DNA of 64,000 nt from Opimibacter sp041746735 (GTDB lineage Bacteria; Bacteroidota; Bacteroidia; Chitinophagales; Saprospiraceae). A program made the translations under genes and the position numbers. Below the pieces are notes generated by a model. The model was not told the origin of the DNA, searched no databases, and saw only the letters and a program-made list of their open reading frames with translations. Location of the stretch: the NCBI GenBank assembly GCA_041746735.1, contig JBGTGP010000020.1:127179-191178 (forward strand). Reading direction: 5' to 3'. Shown piece after piece: positions 1 through 8,667 of the stretch (the first letter of the stretch is position 1; every line of letters begins with the position of its first letter).

Positions 1-23
1 AGACATCGGCTGAGGGATGAAAG

Positions 24-55
24 GTAAAAAAAAGAGCCCGGAATAGTCCGGGCTC
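24..55 (-). terminator. Rho-independent terminator of the S46 peptidase gene
   Basis: A 9-bp perfect stem (34-42 pairs with 47-55) with a 4-nt loop. Read on the minus strand it is followed at once by a run of eight T. It lies about 30 bp beyond the stop codon of the S46 peptidase, the place and form of an intrinsic terminator. Confidence 0.9.
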
Positions 56-87
56 AGTGGTAATCAATTGATTCGGGTAATATCTTG

Positions 88-2154
88 TTATCGGCCGGAT
101 AGCTCAGAGACGAGACGATCGGCGCGGTAAATATAGCGAAGTGCGGCAACAATACCCCCGGCATGGACGGCGACGGTACGATTATCTTTTTCATCAAAAA
201 TAAATTTGCCGGGCAGGGACTCGATATTTCCATCAAATACCAGACCCACGACTTCCCGGTTGACATTGATGATCGGACTACCAGAGTTACCTCCGATGAT
301 GTCGGCCGTACAGACAAAGTTGATGGGTGCTTTCAGCAATTCCATCGAAGGGTTCATCCATTTTTCCGGTAGCGACCAGGGAAACTGACCGTTATTGGAA
401 TAATGGCGATCGTACATACCAAAGTAGGTGGTTTTGACAGGCGCCACGGTGCCATTGTATTCATAACCTTTCACGATACCATCTGAAATACGCAGGGTGA
501 AGGTGGCATCCGGGGGCAATTTGTCACCGTATACTTTAAATACTTCTCCGGCCACCTGCTGTTCGATCTGACGGCGTGGACCACCAGTAGAGGAGAAGGC
601 ATTGACGGCTCTGATATATTCCTCACCGATCAGCTCAGCCGCATCGATCAGCGGATCTTTCTTATTGAGGAACTTTTTGGTCTTTTTATCCAGCAGTTTG
701 GAGAGATCTTTCTCACTTGCAAAGACCGTTTTGCCTAATATTTCAGCAGCGGCTTTTTCAGGGGTGCGACCATTGAGGATGGTTTGGATATACTGATCAT
801 CGGGCTGAGCGAATTTTTTCATTTCACTCAATACCATGGCGAACGCCTTGACTTCTTTCGGATCGTTGATGGAAGTCGCCATTTCCATCATCTTGGTCTC
901 CAGGCCTTCGAGTTCAGTGCTTGCCGGATCTGCGGTGGCCGTCTTTGAATATTCGTTGATAGTATGCAGCAGAGGAAGCACCTTGCCGGAGAGCGGGGTA
1001 GGCGACATAAAACGGATCTCTGAACCATACCGGGACAGCACCTGATAATGCTTGTGCATATCATCCCAATACGTCTTACCGCTCGCATTGGACCGGATCT
1101 TTTGCTCCATCTTGACTTTGCGTGTAAACAACTCCGGGTTGTGCAGGCCGGAAAGAGTGCCTTTGATGGCTTTCAGCGAATTGGAAAGGCTGAAAATGGT
1201 ATTCTTCAGGTCATCATTGGGATTCAGGGCATATTCTTCTTCCAACATCGCCATACGGTTGGTATAAAACTCAATGTCCACCGGATACCGATAGTCCCGG
1301 TCGTATTCCAATTGGGAAACGGTGCGGTAGCGCTCGGTCGATCCCGGATTGCCGATCACGAAGACCGGTGTGTTTTCATGTACTCCATCCGTGTTGAATT
1401 TGAAATAGTGAGATGTCGTATTGAGCGGCTGACCATTGTCATCATATACCCTCCAGAAGGTGACGTCCAGATTGTACCGGGGATAGGTAAAGTTGTCGGG
1501 ATCTCCGCCGTAGAAGCCCAAGTCCAGTTCGGGCAAAAACACCAGGCGAACATCATTGTAGCGCTTGTAGCCATAGAGTGAATATTTGGCGCCACTATAG
1601 TAGGCTACGGTTTGAAGGCGGAGGTTTTCCCAGCCGGTCATTTCAGTATACTCGCGGACTACAGCATTGATAGCGGCTTGTGTTTTGGAAAGACGCTCTT
1701 CCTCGGACACTGTGCCAATGGCATTCTTGATCTTGTCGGTCACATCCGCGACTTTGATAAGTTGTTCGACAAAGAGCTCGGGATTACGGCGCTCATCGGA
1801 CAGGGAGGAAGCGTAAAAGCCATCGCGGTCAAAGTTTTCTCCATCACGCTGAAGGTCGCTGACCACTGGCTGACTGCAGTGGTGGTTGGTCATGACCAGT
1901 CCATTGGGGGAAACAAAGGAAGCAGAGCACCAGTTGGCAAAACGCAGGGCGGCTTCGCGGCCTTCGTCAAACCATTCCTGATCGAGGTTGTAGTTATAGG
2001 CTTCTTTAAACCAGGCTTTGGGTGGATTTTCAAAGGTCCACATCTTACCAAAATCAAACGGACCGGGCTCTTGCTGACCCCAGGAAACCGTCACGATAAA
2101 AGATGCCAAGAGACTGAGCATCCACATTTTACGATTGCAATTCATATTAGACAT
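88..2154 (-). CDS. S46 family serine peptidase (DPP7-like dipeptidyl-peptidase)
   Basis: A secreted 688-aa protein that should release dipeptides from the N-termini of periplasmic oligopeptides. A signal peptide covers about residues 1-26, ending near SWGQQ; ATG at 2154 and ATG at 2145 are both usable starts. The chymotrypsin-like catalytic His is in TNHHC (His92) and the nucleophile Ser in GGNSGSP (Ser624), the usual S46 signature. The residue after FD in the S1 region is Gly (FDGN, about residue 642). In the family Gly here goes with DPP7 (hydrophobic P1) and Arg with DPP11 (Asp/Glu P1), so DPP7-type specificity is inferred. Length is normal for the family (about 700 aa). It is transcribed alone, diverging from msrA, and ends at a strong terminator. 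Confidence 0.93.
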   Translation of the reverse strand: MSNMNCNRKMWMLSLLASFIVTVSWGQQEPGPFDFGKMWTFENPPKAWFKEAYNYNLDQEWFDEGREAALRFANWCSASFVSPNGLVMTNHHCSQPVVSDLQRDGENFDRDGFYASSLSDERRNPELFVEQLIKVADVTDKIKNAIGTVSEEERLSKTQAAINAVVREYTEMTGWENLRLQTVAYYSGAKYSLYGYKRYNDVRLVFLPELDLGFYGGDPDNFTYPRYNLDVTFWRVYDDNGQPLNTTSHYFKFNTDGVHENTPVFVIGNPGSTERYRTVSQLEYDRDYRYPVDIEFYTNRMAMLEEEYALNPNDDLKNTIFSLSNSLKAIKGTLSGLHNPELFTRKVKMEQKIRSNASGKTYWDDMHKHYQVLSRYGSEIRFMSPTPLSGKVLPLLHTINEYSKTATADPASTELEGLETKMMEMATSINDPKEVKAFAMVLSEMKKFAQPDDQYIQTILNGRTPEKAAAEILGKTVFASEKDLSKLLDKKTKKFLNKKDPLIDAAELIGEEYIRAVNAFSSTGGPRRQIEQQVAGEVFKVYGDKLPPDATFTLRISDGIVKGYEYNGTVAPVKTTYFGMYDRHYSNNGQFPWSLPEKWMNPSMELLKAPINFVCTADIIGGNSGSPIINVNREVVGLVFDGNIESLPGKFIFDEKDNRTVAVHAGGIVAALRYIYRADRLVSELSGR

Positions 2155-2321
2155 TTTAACTTTTAAATATATTCGCTTAGGCCGGACCAGTTCGAGTCCG
2201 CCGGTATGGAAAACCGGTGCAAAATTAGGAATAATTATCAGGAAAGGCCCTCTAACAGGATGATCCGGTCGGAAAGCCAGTTTTGTCTTAACTTTTCGAA
2301 CTGGTAAACGTTTTGGTGAAT

Positions 2322-2984
2322 ATGAATGTACTCAAAATGCTTGTTTTTATACCCGCGGTGGCGACCTGGAGTTTATCCTGCACCTCCCAGACCCCAGCGA
2401 ACGCTGTCGTTTCGAAAGCCCCTTCTATTGATCAACCAGTTCCTTCTAATATGAATACACAAACTGCCACTTTTGGTGCCGGATGCTTCTGGTGCGTTGA
2501 AGCCGTTTTTCAGGAGCTGCGTGGTGTCCTGAAAGTCGAATCCGGCTATATGGGCGGCCATACAACTGATCCAACTTACAAAGAGATCAGCACCGGCACT
2601 ACAGGCCATGCTGAAGTCACCCAGATTACATTTGATCCGGAAGAGATTTCTTTTGAAGAATTATTGGAAGTGCTCTGGACCACGCATGATCCCACCACAC
2701 TCAATCGTCAGGGAGCCGATGTCGGAACGCAGTATCGCTCAGCCGTCTTTTATCATACTGACGAACAGAAACAAGTGGCTGAAAAATCAAAGGAAGAAGT
2801 AGCGGCGCAGATATGGGAGAAGCCTATTGTCACGGAGATCACGCCCTCCGGCAGGTTTTTCGCGGCCGAAGCCTATCATCAGGATTATTATGCCAACAAC
2901 CCCAATGCCGGGTATTGCCGCGTCGTGATCGCGCCCAAGATTGAAAAACTTAGAAGCCGCTTTACAGACAAATTAAAACCCTAA
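2322..2984 (+). CDS. msrA: Peptide-methionine (S)-S-oxide reductase, lipoprotein form
   Basis: Reduces methionine-S-sulfoxide in damaged proteins. The active-site motif GCFWC holds the catalytic Cys (Cys55 from this start), followed by the MsrA core with GHAEV and YHQDY. The N-terminus is a lipoprotein signal (hydrophobic stretch, then LSC with lipobox Cys20), so the enzyme should be anchored in the envelope. The frame is open from TTG 2313, but ATG 2322 gives the cleaner signal peptide. It is followed after 11 bp by msrB, another exported lipoprotein, so the pair probably forms a periplasmic repair operon. The reductant partner is not in the window. Confidence 0.95.
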   Translation: MNVLKMLVFIPAVATWSLSCTSQTPANAVVSKAPSIDQPVPSNMNTQTATFGAGCFWCVEAVFQELRGVLKVESGYMGGHTTDPTYKEISTGTTGHAEVTQITFDPEEISFEELLEVLWTTHDPTTLNRQGADVGTQYRSAVFYHTDEQKQVAEKSKEEVAAQIWEKPIVTEITPSGRFFAAEAYHQDYYANNPNAGYCRVVIAPKIEKLRSRFTDKLKP

Positions 2985-2995
2985 ATCTTTCCTCC

Positions 2996-3526
2996 ATGAT
3001 CAGGTCTGCTGCGTTAACCGTTTTTCTGTTATCCCTCTCCTTGCAGGCTTGTCTGCAATCGGGCCACAAACCTCAAGCGGTCGCCACTTCGCATCTCCCG
3101 GCCGGCTATTTTATCAATTCATCCGGAGATACGATACGGGCTGTCGTGCGTACAGATCAGGAGTGGAAAGCCCAGCTTGATCCCTCCGCGTTTTATGTCC
3201 TTCGGGAAAAAGGTACCGAACGTGCTTTTTCAGGGCCTTACAATACCAATAAACGAAAAGGCACGTATCTCTGCAATGGTTGTGCATTGCCGTTGTTCTC
3301 TTCAGCAGCCAAGTTTGATTCCGGCACCGGATGGCCAAGTTTTACAGCGCCTGTGGATACAACCCATGTACTGGAGATATCCGATCATTCCTTTGGGATG
3401 AGAAGGGTAGAAGTCTTGTGCCGTCGCTGTGGCGGGCATCTCGGTCATGTCTTTGATGACGGGCCTCGTCCCACAGGGATTCGGTATTGTATGAATTCCG
3501 TTTCACTGACGTTCAGAGAAGAATAA
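2996..3526 (+). CDS. msrB: Peptide-methionine (R)-S-oxide reductase, lipoprotein form
   Basis: Reduces methionine-R-sulfoxide and so complements MsrA. Zinc-site CxxC pairs are visible in CNGCALPLF and CRRCGGHLGHVF, the substrate loop in GTGWPSF, and the catalytic Cys in RYCMNS near the C-terminus. Residues 1-19 form a lipoprotein signal ending LQAC. The start lies 11 bp after msrA, which suggests co-transcription. A 176-aa protein fits an MsrB domain plus a signal and a linker of about 60 residues. Having MsrA and MsrB as two separate exported lipoproteins differs from the fused periplasmic MsrAB of some bacteria. Confidence 0.95.
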   Translation: MIRSAALTVFLLSLSLQACLQSGHKPQAVATSHLPAGYFINSSGDTIRAVVRTDQEWKAQLDPSAFYVLREKGTERAFSGPYNTNKRKGTYLCNGCALPLFSSAAKFDSGTGWPSFTAPVDTTHVLEISDHSFGMRRVEVLCRRCGGHLGHVFDDGPRPTGIRYCMNSVSLTFREE

Positions 3527-3549
3527 TCAAGGTATGATGCCCAGCGGAG

Positions 3550-3570
3550 ATTCCGACCGCAAGGCGGAAT
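3550..3570. repeat. GNRA-loop hairpin downstream of msrB
   Basis: An imperfect hairpin: six base pairs (3550-3555 with 3565-3570), a bulged A at 3556, two G-C pairs and a GCAA tetraloop at 3559-3562. It is 24 bp past the msrB stop and has no T run on either side, so it is either a weak 3' end structure or part of an intergenic repeat. Only the pairing is seen; the role is inferred. Confidence 0.5.
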
Positions 3571-3652
3571 GATGCCAGAGCAGCAGATGCCAGACTAGAG
3601 GAAGCCTGATGGCACAGGTTCCAGATCGAAGCACAGCAGAGATTCCCACACA

Positions 3653-3768
3653 CTCACCACGGTTGCTGAGCTGTAGCACGAGGATGTGTCAAGCGGGTCG
3701 AAGCACCCCACTCACCACGGTTGCTGAGCTGTAGCACGAGGATGTGTCAAGCGTGTCGAAGCACCCCA
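3653..3768. repeat. 58-bp tandem direct repeat, two copies
   Basis: Copy 1 is 3653-3710 and copy 2 is 3711-3768; they abut and differ at one base (G/T in the segment before TCGAAGCACC). The stretch 3527-3808 holds no gene. The flanks carry further short echoes such as ACTCACCAC and ACTCACTACTCACCAC. The near-identity points to a recent duplication. Confidence 0.9.
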
Positions 3769-3808
3769 CTCACTACTCACCACACTCAACCTCTCAACCC
3801 CTAACCAA

Positions 3809-5293
3809 CTAAAACTTAAGCCCCAACGTCAACGCCAGGAAATGCCGTGTCTGATCGGTGACCACTAAAGGTGCCGGTGCGTCGATGGTTTCGTATGGCA
3901 GGTAGCCGATGTCTGTTTTGGCCAGTTTATAGCCCAAATCCACAAAGTAATGTTCGCCTCTGTAGCCAATACCCGCGTGGTAGGCAGGATCCAGACTATC
4001 ATCATTCGAAAAGGGCGATTGTGCAAGTGAAACACCACCTCGTAATCGCAATGCCTCCAGGACAAACTCACCGCCCAGGTTGAGATCCACGGCACTGCCA
4101 TATTGGATCCGGATATCCTGATTGACTTTTCGTTCGATTTGTTCGAATCCATTTCCGTTGCCTCGCACACTGTAATCATATTTCATAGACCCGTAATCGG
4201 TCCATTTGAGACTGGCGGAGATAAACCCTGATTTTCCTGCAATAATACCAATACCTCCCATGAGCGACCACGGGGTGCGGAGCGCGTATTCGAAACTGCC
4301 ATAGGGTGATTCAGCCCGGATCGGCCCGTTGTTATTGGCATCGGTATAATCATACGACAAGGTCGTATTGTAATTATCCGTCAGGAAAAATTTTGTAGGA
4401 GTATGGATGGCGGCAGCGAGATGCAATTGCCGCACAGGCTTAATGGTGATCCCAAGTTTGCCATTAAGTCCGTAGCCGGTGGTATTGGTGTACCGGTCTA
4501 ATCGAAGGTTATTGAAGAAAGGTATGCCATTGTCCGTACCATCTACTTCCCAATAGGTCCGGCTCTCTGTCAGATTGACAATCGGAAGATTGACGGTAAA
4601 ACCAAAGAGCAATTTATCATCATAGTTGGCGCCATATCCTAAGAAGATTTCTGATTTACCACCGTTGATGGTGGTCCGTTCTTCTTTGTGCAGGGCATAT
4701 TGGGGATTGAGTCTGTAATCGGACTCATAAATATTGTCGCCTTCAAAATCATAAATCGCACCGGCTTCATAGGCCAGTCCTTCTTCAAAACCGTTGAGAT
4801 TGGCCGGTACGGTGCCGGTGGCGTTTTCCCGCCAGGCATCAGTGATCGAACCGACAGTCCGACCTGCATAACGAATCTGATTCCGGTACTCCGCCACCCG
4901 GTTGATACCGATCGCCCAGTTTGACGTTTTCCAATTACTGTTCAAAGGACGATTTGCAATGACAAGACCAATGTTGGGCATGGTCATGTAACTGAAAGGC
5001 TCCACAATAGTATTATTCCGGTCTGCCACCAGGGCGGCATCGTTGCGTTGAAATGAGAGTCCGCCGGAAATGACAAATTCACTCTTCCAGAATCCTCCAA
5101 TACCGGATGGATTGGAGCCGATGGCGGAAAAGTCAGGCCCGATGGCAAACATACTGTTGCCGGTACCCAGGTTGCGCCCTGTACCCAGCGGCGTTGAGAT
5201 CGAAATACGTTGAGCCTCTGTGGCTGTTTGTCCGAATGCGAGTGCCAGGGTCAGGCACACTCCTGCACCGGTGAGGATGGTCTTGAGTTTCAT
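3809..5293 (-). CDS. OmpP1/FadL-like outer membrane protein
   Basis: A 494-aa protein with a signal peptide (about residues 1-21, ending ALAFGQ). The N-terminal motif around residues 55-75 (IGSNPSGIGGFWKSEF) matches the NPAGIG-xxx-SEF hallmark of the Bacteroidota OmpP1/FadL/TodX family, which are outer membrane beta-barrels that let hydrophobic compounds diffuse in. The rest alternates aromatic and polar residues as expected of barrel strands and ends in an aromatic residue (LGLKF), typical of outer membrane insertion. The substrate cannot be inferred. It lies 66 bp downstream of the Tyr/Pro-rich protein gene on the same strand, with a strong hairpin between them. Confidence 0.8.
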   Translation of the reverse strand: MKLKTILTGAGVCLTLALAFGQTATEAQRISISTPLGTGRNLGTGNSMFAIGPDFSAIGSNPSGIGGFWKSEFVISGGLSFQRNDAALVADRNNTIVEPFSYMTMPNIGLVIANRPLNSNWKTSNWAIGINRVAEYRNQIRYAGRTVGSITDAWRENATGTVPANLNGFEEGLAYEAGAIYDFEGDNIYESDYRLNPQYALHKEERTTINGGKSEIFLGYGANYDDKLLFGFTVNLPIVNLTESRTYWEVDGTDNGIPFFNNLRLDRYTNTTGYGLNGKLGITIKPVRQLHLAAAIHTPTKFFLTDNYNTTLSYDYTDANNNGPIRAESPYGSFEYALRTPWSLMGGIGIIAGKSGFISASLKWTDYGSMKYDYSVRGNGNGFEQIERKVNQDIRIQYGSAVDLNLGGEFVLEALRLRGGVSLAQSPFSNDDSLDPAYHAGIGYRGEHYFVDLGYKLAKTDIGYLPYETIDAPAPLVVTDQTRHFLALTLGLKF

Positions 5294-5307
5294 GATGGAA
5301 CGTTGAT

Positions 5308-5340
5308 CAGCAGTACGGCATTCACCATGCCGTACTGCTG
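5308..5340. promoter_or_regulatory. 13-bp perfect hairpin between two minus-strand genes
   Basis: The arms 5308-5320 and 5328-5340 are perfect 13-bp inverted repeats with a 7-nt loop (TTCACCA on the plus strand). The hairpin sits 19 bp after the stop of the Tyr/Pro-rich protein and 14 bp before the ATG of the OmpP1-like gene. There is no T run after it on the minus strand, so it is not a standard terminator. It could protect an upstream mRNA end or limit ribosome access to the porin start. Confidence 0.7.
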
Positions 5341-5359
5341 AAGGTTATTCATTTTTAAA

Positions 5360-6919
5360 TTAGCCGCGTCCGCCTCTTGGCGAAGACGATGATCCGCCAC
5401 CACTACCGCCGGAAGAGGAGCGACTACCGGAAGATGATCCGCCTCCACCTGAGGGGGAACTGCTCCGGTTGCTGGAAGGTGAATAGCTGGACCGGTCTGA
5501 ACTCCGGTTATTGTCGTTGTTCCGTGGCGGAGGGCTATAACTCGGCCGGTCATTGTTGCGTTGTGGCTCCGTCCGTGGAGCGGGGGCAGCAGAAGGCCGG
5601 TCATTATTCCGCTGAGATTCTGTCCGTGGCGGCGGGGTATAGCTTGGCCGGTCATTATTATCCCGCTGAGGCTCTGTCCTGGGCGGAGGTGTATAGGCCG
5701 GTCTTTCTTCCGGACGTGAAGCCGGTGAGGTTGAAGGCCTTTCATTCTGTGTCCGTGCAGGAGGTGTATACGCCGGCTTACTTTCTGTCCGCGGAGGTGT
5801 ATAGCCAGGGTTGGGCGTAGCAGGTGCAGGGCGATCAGCTTCCCGGGTAGCAGGGGCAGGTCTCTCTTGCGGTGTATATGGCCTGTTGTTATCCGGTTGC
5901 GCGTTTGGCCTGGTCGTGCCTGTCTCTCCACGCGTAGTGGGATAGGGCTGATACTTTTCAGTCTCAGGGCGGAACACCGGACGTTTGGATGTAGGAGGAG
6001 TTTCTTCCCTCTTGATCTCACGATCCACAGGTATCTCCCTTACTACACCATCAGCTTGAGGTTGTCTGACAGCAGGAAGTTCAGAAGGTGTCGGATCAAG
6101 GGTCCGGCCAGCAGGAGCTGCAGGTGGAGCAGAGATAGGACCGTCGTTTGACCGGCCGGTCACATCGTTCCGCATCACCGGTTGTACCATGATACCCGGA
6201 CTATCAACAGGTCCTCGTGGTGAAGAACCCGTATTGCCTGTGATCCTCGGACCATAGTGTGTCCCTCGAGTTCCCCCCTGGTTGATCTGATGGATCGTAA
6301 TATGGGTAATGCCATTGTAATAACTTACCGGAAACGGACTGTTGTTAAAGTAGTTGTTGTAGTAGTTGGCATAACCATAATAGCCGTGGTAGCCGCCCCA
6401 GTGATTGAATGTGGGAGCAAACCAGGAATTGTAGCTATAGTAATAGCTGGCCGGTGTCAGACACCAGTTATTCCAACCCCCATTATTCCAGCCCCAGTTG
6501 TTCCAGCGATTCCAACGGTTCCATCTGCGCCAGCGATGATAGTCGCCGTAACCATAGTTGCCGAAGTTGACATAGATGCTGGACCCCGGATAGAAATAAG
6601 AGTCATTGAAAAACGGATCATACATATTGAAACCTACAAAGACCGGATTATAAAAATCAAATCCGGAATACGGGCGGTGAAACCTGCGGATACGGGAGGA
6701 ATAGTAGTAATCATAATCATCGTATTCATACGAATCATCGTCATAATAGGTGACGTCCTCATTATAGCCCGATGGCGCATTGGTGGTCGCATAAGAATAC
6801 GCCAATGGTCCATCCTTATCGGGATCATAGTAGACGTCATCAAACTGCGCCGATACGTCCGGGAGGAAAACGATGAGGGCAACAAATGCCCAAAAATGTT
6901 TCAGCATGAAAGTTTTCAT
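5360..6919 (-). CDS. Secreted low-complexity Tyr/Trp/Asn-Pro/Arg repeat protein
   Basis: No family is recognised. From ATG 6919 the product is 519 aa; the frame opens further upstream but this Met gives a clean signal peptide (MKTFMLKHFWAF to VSAQ). The N-terminal third is Asp/Tyr rich, with WNRWNRWNNWGWNNGGWNN-like aromatic stretches around residues 130-150. The C-terminal half is disordered: repeated blocks of YTPPPRTEPQRDNNDRPS type (about five copies), then a Ser/Gly tail ending SPRGGRG. Such proteins are often surface or matrix components, but no function is assigned. It probably shares a transcript with the downstream OmpP1-like gene. Confidence 0.75.
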   Translation of the reverse strand: MKTFMLKHFWAFVALIVFLPDVSAQFDDVYYDPDKDGPLAYSYATTNAPSGYNEDVTYYDDDSYEYDDYDYYYSSRIRRFHRPYSGFDFYNPVFVGFNMYDPFFNDSYFYPGSSIYVNFGNYGYGDYHRWRRWNRWNRWNNWGWNNGGWNNWCLTPASYYYSYNSWFAPTFNHWGGYHGYYGYANYYNNYFNNSPFPVSYYNGITHITIHQINQGGTRGTHYGPRITGNTGSSPRGPVDSPGIMVQPVMRNDVTGRSNDGPISAPPAAPAGRTLDPTPSELPAVRQPQADGVVREIPVDREIKREETPPTSKRPVFRPETEKYQPYPTTRGETGTTRPNAQPDNNRPYTPQERPAPATREADRPAPATPNPGYTPPRTESKPAYTPPARTQNERPSTSPASRPEERPAYTPPPRTEPQRDNNDRPSYTPPPRTESQRNNDRPSAAPAPRTEPQRNNDRPSYSPPPRNNDNNRSSDRSSYSPSSNRSSSPSGGGGSSSGSRSSSGGSGGGSSSSPRGGRG

Positions 6920-7178
6920 AGTCTGTACATAGTTAAAAGCCGCGTGGCAGAATCGCTCAACATCCAAGGTTAAAAGTATTACTTTTGTCGCTCATGTGTA
7001 GTTAAAGGGAGCTTAAATAACTGTCACCGCGTTGTTAAAGTAGTTGAAAACAACCTGTCCTAACGTTTCAGGTCGATGTTGTTACAACAGGGATGACGCT
7101 ATTCCGACGTTTTAAGTTTCAGCAACACCAATACTTAAAAGGAAATTAACTAAATGCCCTCAAAGGCGCTTTATTTAT

Positions 7179-8645
7179 ATGGCAAAGGAAATCACCCCGA
7201 GGGCACAGGATTACTCACAATGGTATCTGGACATCGTCCGCAAGGCCGGCCTAGCCGACAACTCTGCTGTCAGAGGGTGTATGGTCATCAAGCCCTATGG
7301 CTATGCCATCTGGGAAAAAATGAGAGATACACTGGATGCTTCCTTTAAAGCAACTGGTCATGTTAACGCCTATTTCCCCCTTTTCATTCCCAAGAGCTTT
7401 TTGAGCCGCGAAGCCGAGCACGTAGAAGGCTTTGCCAAAGAATGTGCCGTGGTCACCCACCACCGCCTGAAAGCCAATCCGGACGGTAGTGGCCTGATCG
7501 TAGATCCCGACGCCAAACTGGAAGAAGAACTGATCGTTCGCCCTACATCAGAAACCATTATCTGGAGCACCTATAAAGACTGGATCCAGTCCTACAGGGA
7601 CCTGCCGCTGCTGATCAATCAGTGGGCCAACGTCGTACGCTGGGAAATGCGGACACGGCCATTTCTTCGGACCACCGAATTTCTCTGGCAGGAAGGTCAC
7701 ACCGCTCATGCCACACGTGAAGAAGCCATAAAAGAAACTCAATTGATCCATGACCTGTATGCTGATTTTGCAGAGAGCTGGATGTCGATGCCCGTTGTCA
7801 AAGGGATCAAAACTGCAAACGAACGCTTTGCCGGAGCAGAAGACACCTATACGATTGAAGCGCTGATGCAGGACGGACGCAGTCTGCAGGCTGGAACCTC
7901 TCATTTTTTGGGACAAAATTTCGCCAAAGCATTTGATGTGCAGTTCCTCAATGAAAGTAATCAGCAGGAATATGTCTGGGCTACCTCGTGGGGTGTGTCG
8001 ACCCGACTGGTGGGTGGCCTGATCATGACGCATAGTGATGACGAAGGATTGGTCCTGCCTCCCAAACTTGCACCACTCCAGGTCGTGATCATTCCTGTAC
8101 CCAAGCCGGACATCACCATCAATGAGGTGGCAGAGAAACTGATGAAAGATCTCCGGGCACAAGGGGTTTCAGTGCAATATGATACAGATGAAAAGAACAG
8201 GCCGGGCTTTAAGTATGCGGAGTATGAAATGAAAGGCGTTCCGGTGCGGGTTGCCATAGGACAGCGTGATCTGGAGAAAGGTCAGGCAGAAGTGGCTCGC
8301 CGGGATACGAGAGAAAAGGAATTCGTGCCCCTGGAGGGCCTGGCCCGTCATATCACATCCCTGCTGACGGATATTCAACAGAATCTCCTCCTCCGGGCAT
8401 TACGTTTCCGTCAGGAGAACACACATGAAGCTCAGGATTTCGATACGTTTTCATCCATTATCGAACAGCAAGGTGGCTTTGTTTCCGCCCATTGGGATGG
8501 CACGACCGAAACAGAATTGAAAATCAAAGAACTCACGAAGGCTACGATTCGTTGTATTCCTCTGGAGCGGTCAATTGAAGAGGGTGCCTGTATCCTGACC
8601 GGTAAAAAATCGGCCGGAAGAGTCCTTTTCGCAAAAGCGTATTAA
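7179..8645 (+). CDS. proS: Prolyl-tRNA synthetase, archaeal/eukaryotic-type
   Basis: Charges tRNA-Pro with proline. At 488 aa with no editing insertion and a terminal Tyr (FAKAY), it is the short archaeal/eukaryote-like ProRS found in many Bacteroidota. Class II motifs are visible: motif 2 region RWEMRTRPFLRTTEFLWQEG, and motif 3 towards ATSWGVSTRLVGGLIMTHSDD; the proline-pocket segment RPTSETI is present. ATG 7179 (MAKEITPRAQDYSQW) is the family-typical start. A leader of about 210 bp separates it from the divergent repeat-protein gene; a TACTTTTG box at 6980-6987 may be its promoter but lies far upstream. Confidence 0.96.
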   Translation: MAKEITPRAQDYSQWYLDIVRKAGLADNSAVRGCMVIKPYGYAIWEKMRDTLDASFKATGHVNAYFPLFIPKSFLSREAEHVEGFAKECAVVTHHRLKANPDGSGLIVDPDAKLEEELIVRPTSETIIWSTYKDWIQSYRDLPLLINQWANVVRWEMRTRPFLRTTEFLWQEGHTAHATREEAIKETQLIHDLYADFAESWMSMPVVKGIKTANERFAGAEDTYTIEALMQDGRSLQAGTSHFLGQNFAKAFDVQFLNESNQQEYVWATSWGVSTRLVGGLIMTHSDDEGLVLPPKLAPLQVVIIPVPKPDITINEVAEKLMKDLRAQGVSVQYDTDEKNRPGFKYAEYEMKGVPVRVAIGQRDLEKGQAEVARRDTREKEFVPLEGLARHITSLLTDIQQNLLLRALRFRQENTHEAQDFDTFSSIIEQQGGFVSAHWDGTTETELKIKELTKATIRCIPLERSIEEGACILTGKKSAGRVLFAKAY

Positions 8646-8667
8646 TCACCAATTAAAACATAAGATC

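Noticed and set aside
1048..2166. Long plus-strand open frames (177 and 184 codons) antisense to the S46 peptidase
   Set aside because: The minus-strand gene has full family motifs; these frames show none and are shadows of its codon use.
2180..2215. GTTCGAGTCC resembling a tRNA T-arm
   Set aside because: The surrounding sequence is AT-rich and does not fold into acceptor, D or anticodon arms.
3653..3768. Direct repeats considered as a CRISPR array
   Set aside because: The copies abut with no spacers and there are only two; no cas genes are nearby.
5290..6021. 243-codon minus-strand frame rich in Arg, His and Pro overlapping the low-complexity protein
   Set aside because: It is an alternate frame of the repeats, lacks a signal or start context and mirrors the repeat composition of the real gene.
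6980..6987. TACTTTTG as the proS promoter
   Set aside because: It is within a short palindrome about 190 bp from the start codon; position is unlike the other boxes, so it was not listed as a feature.
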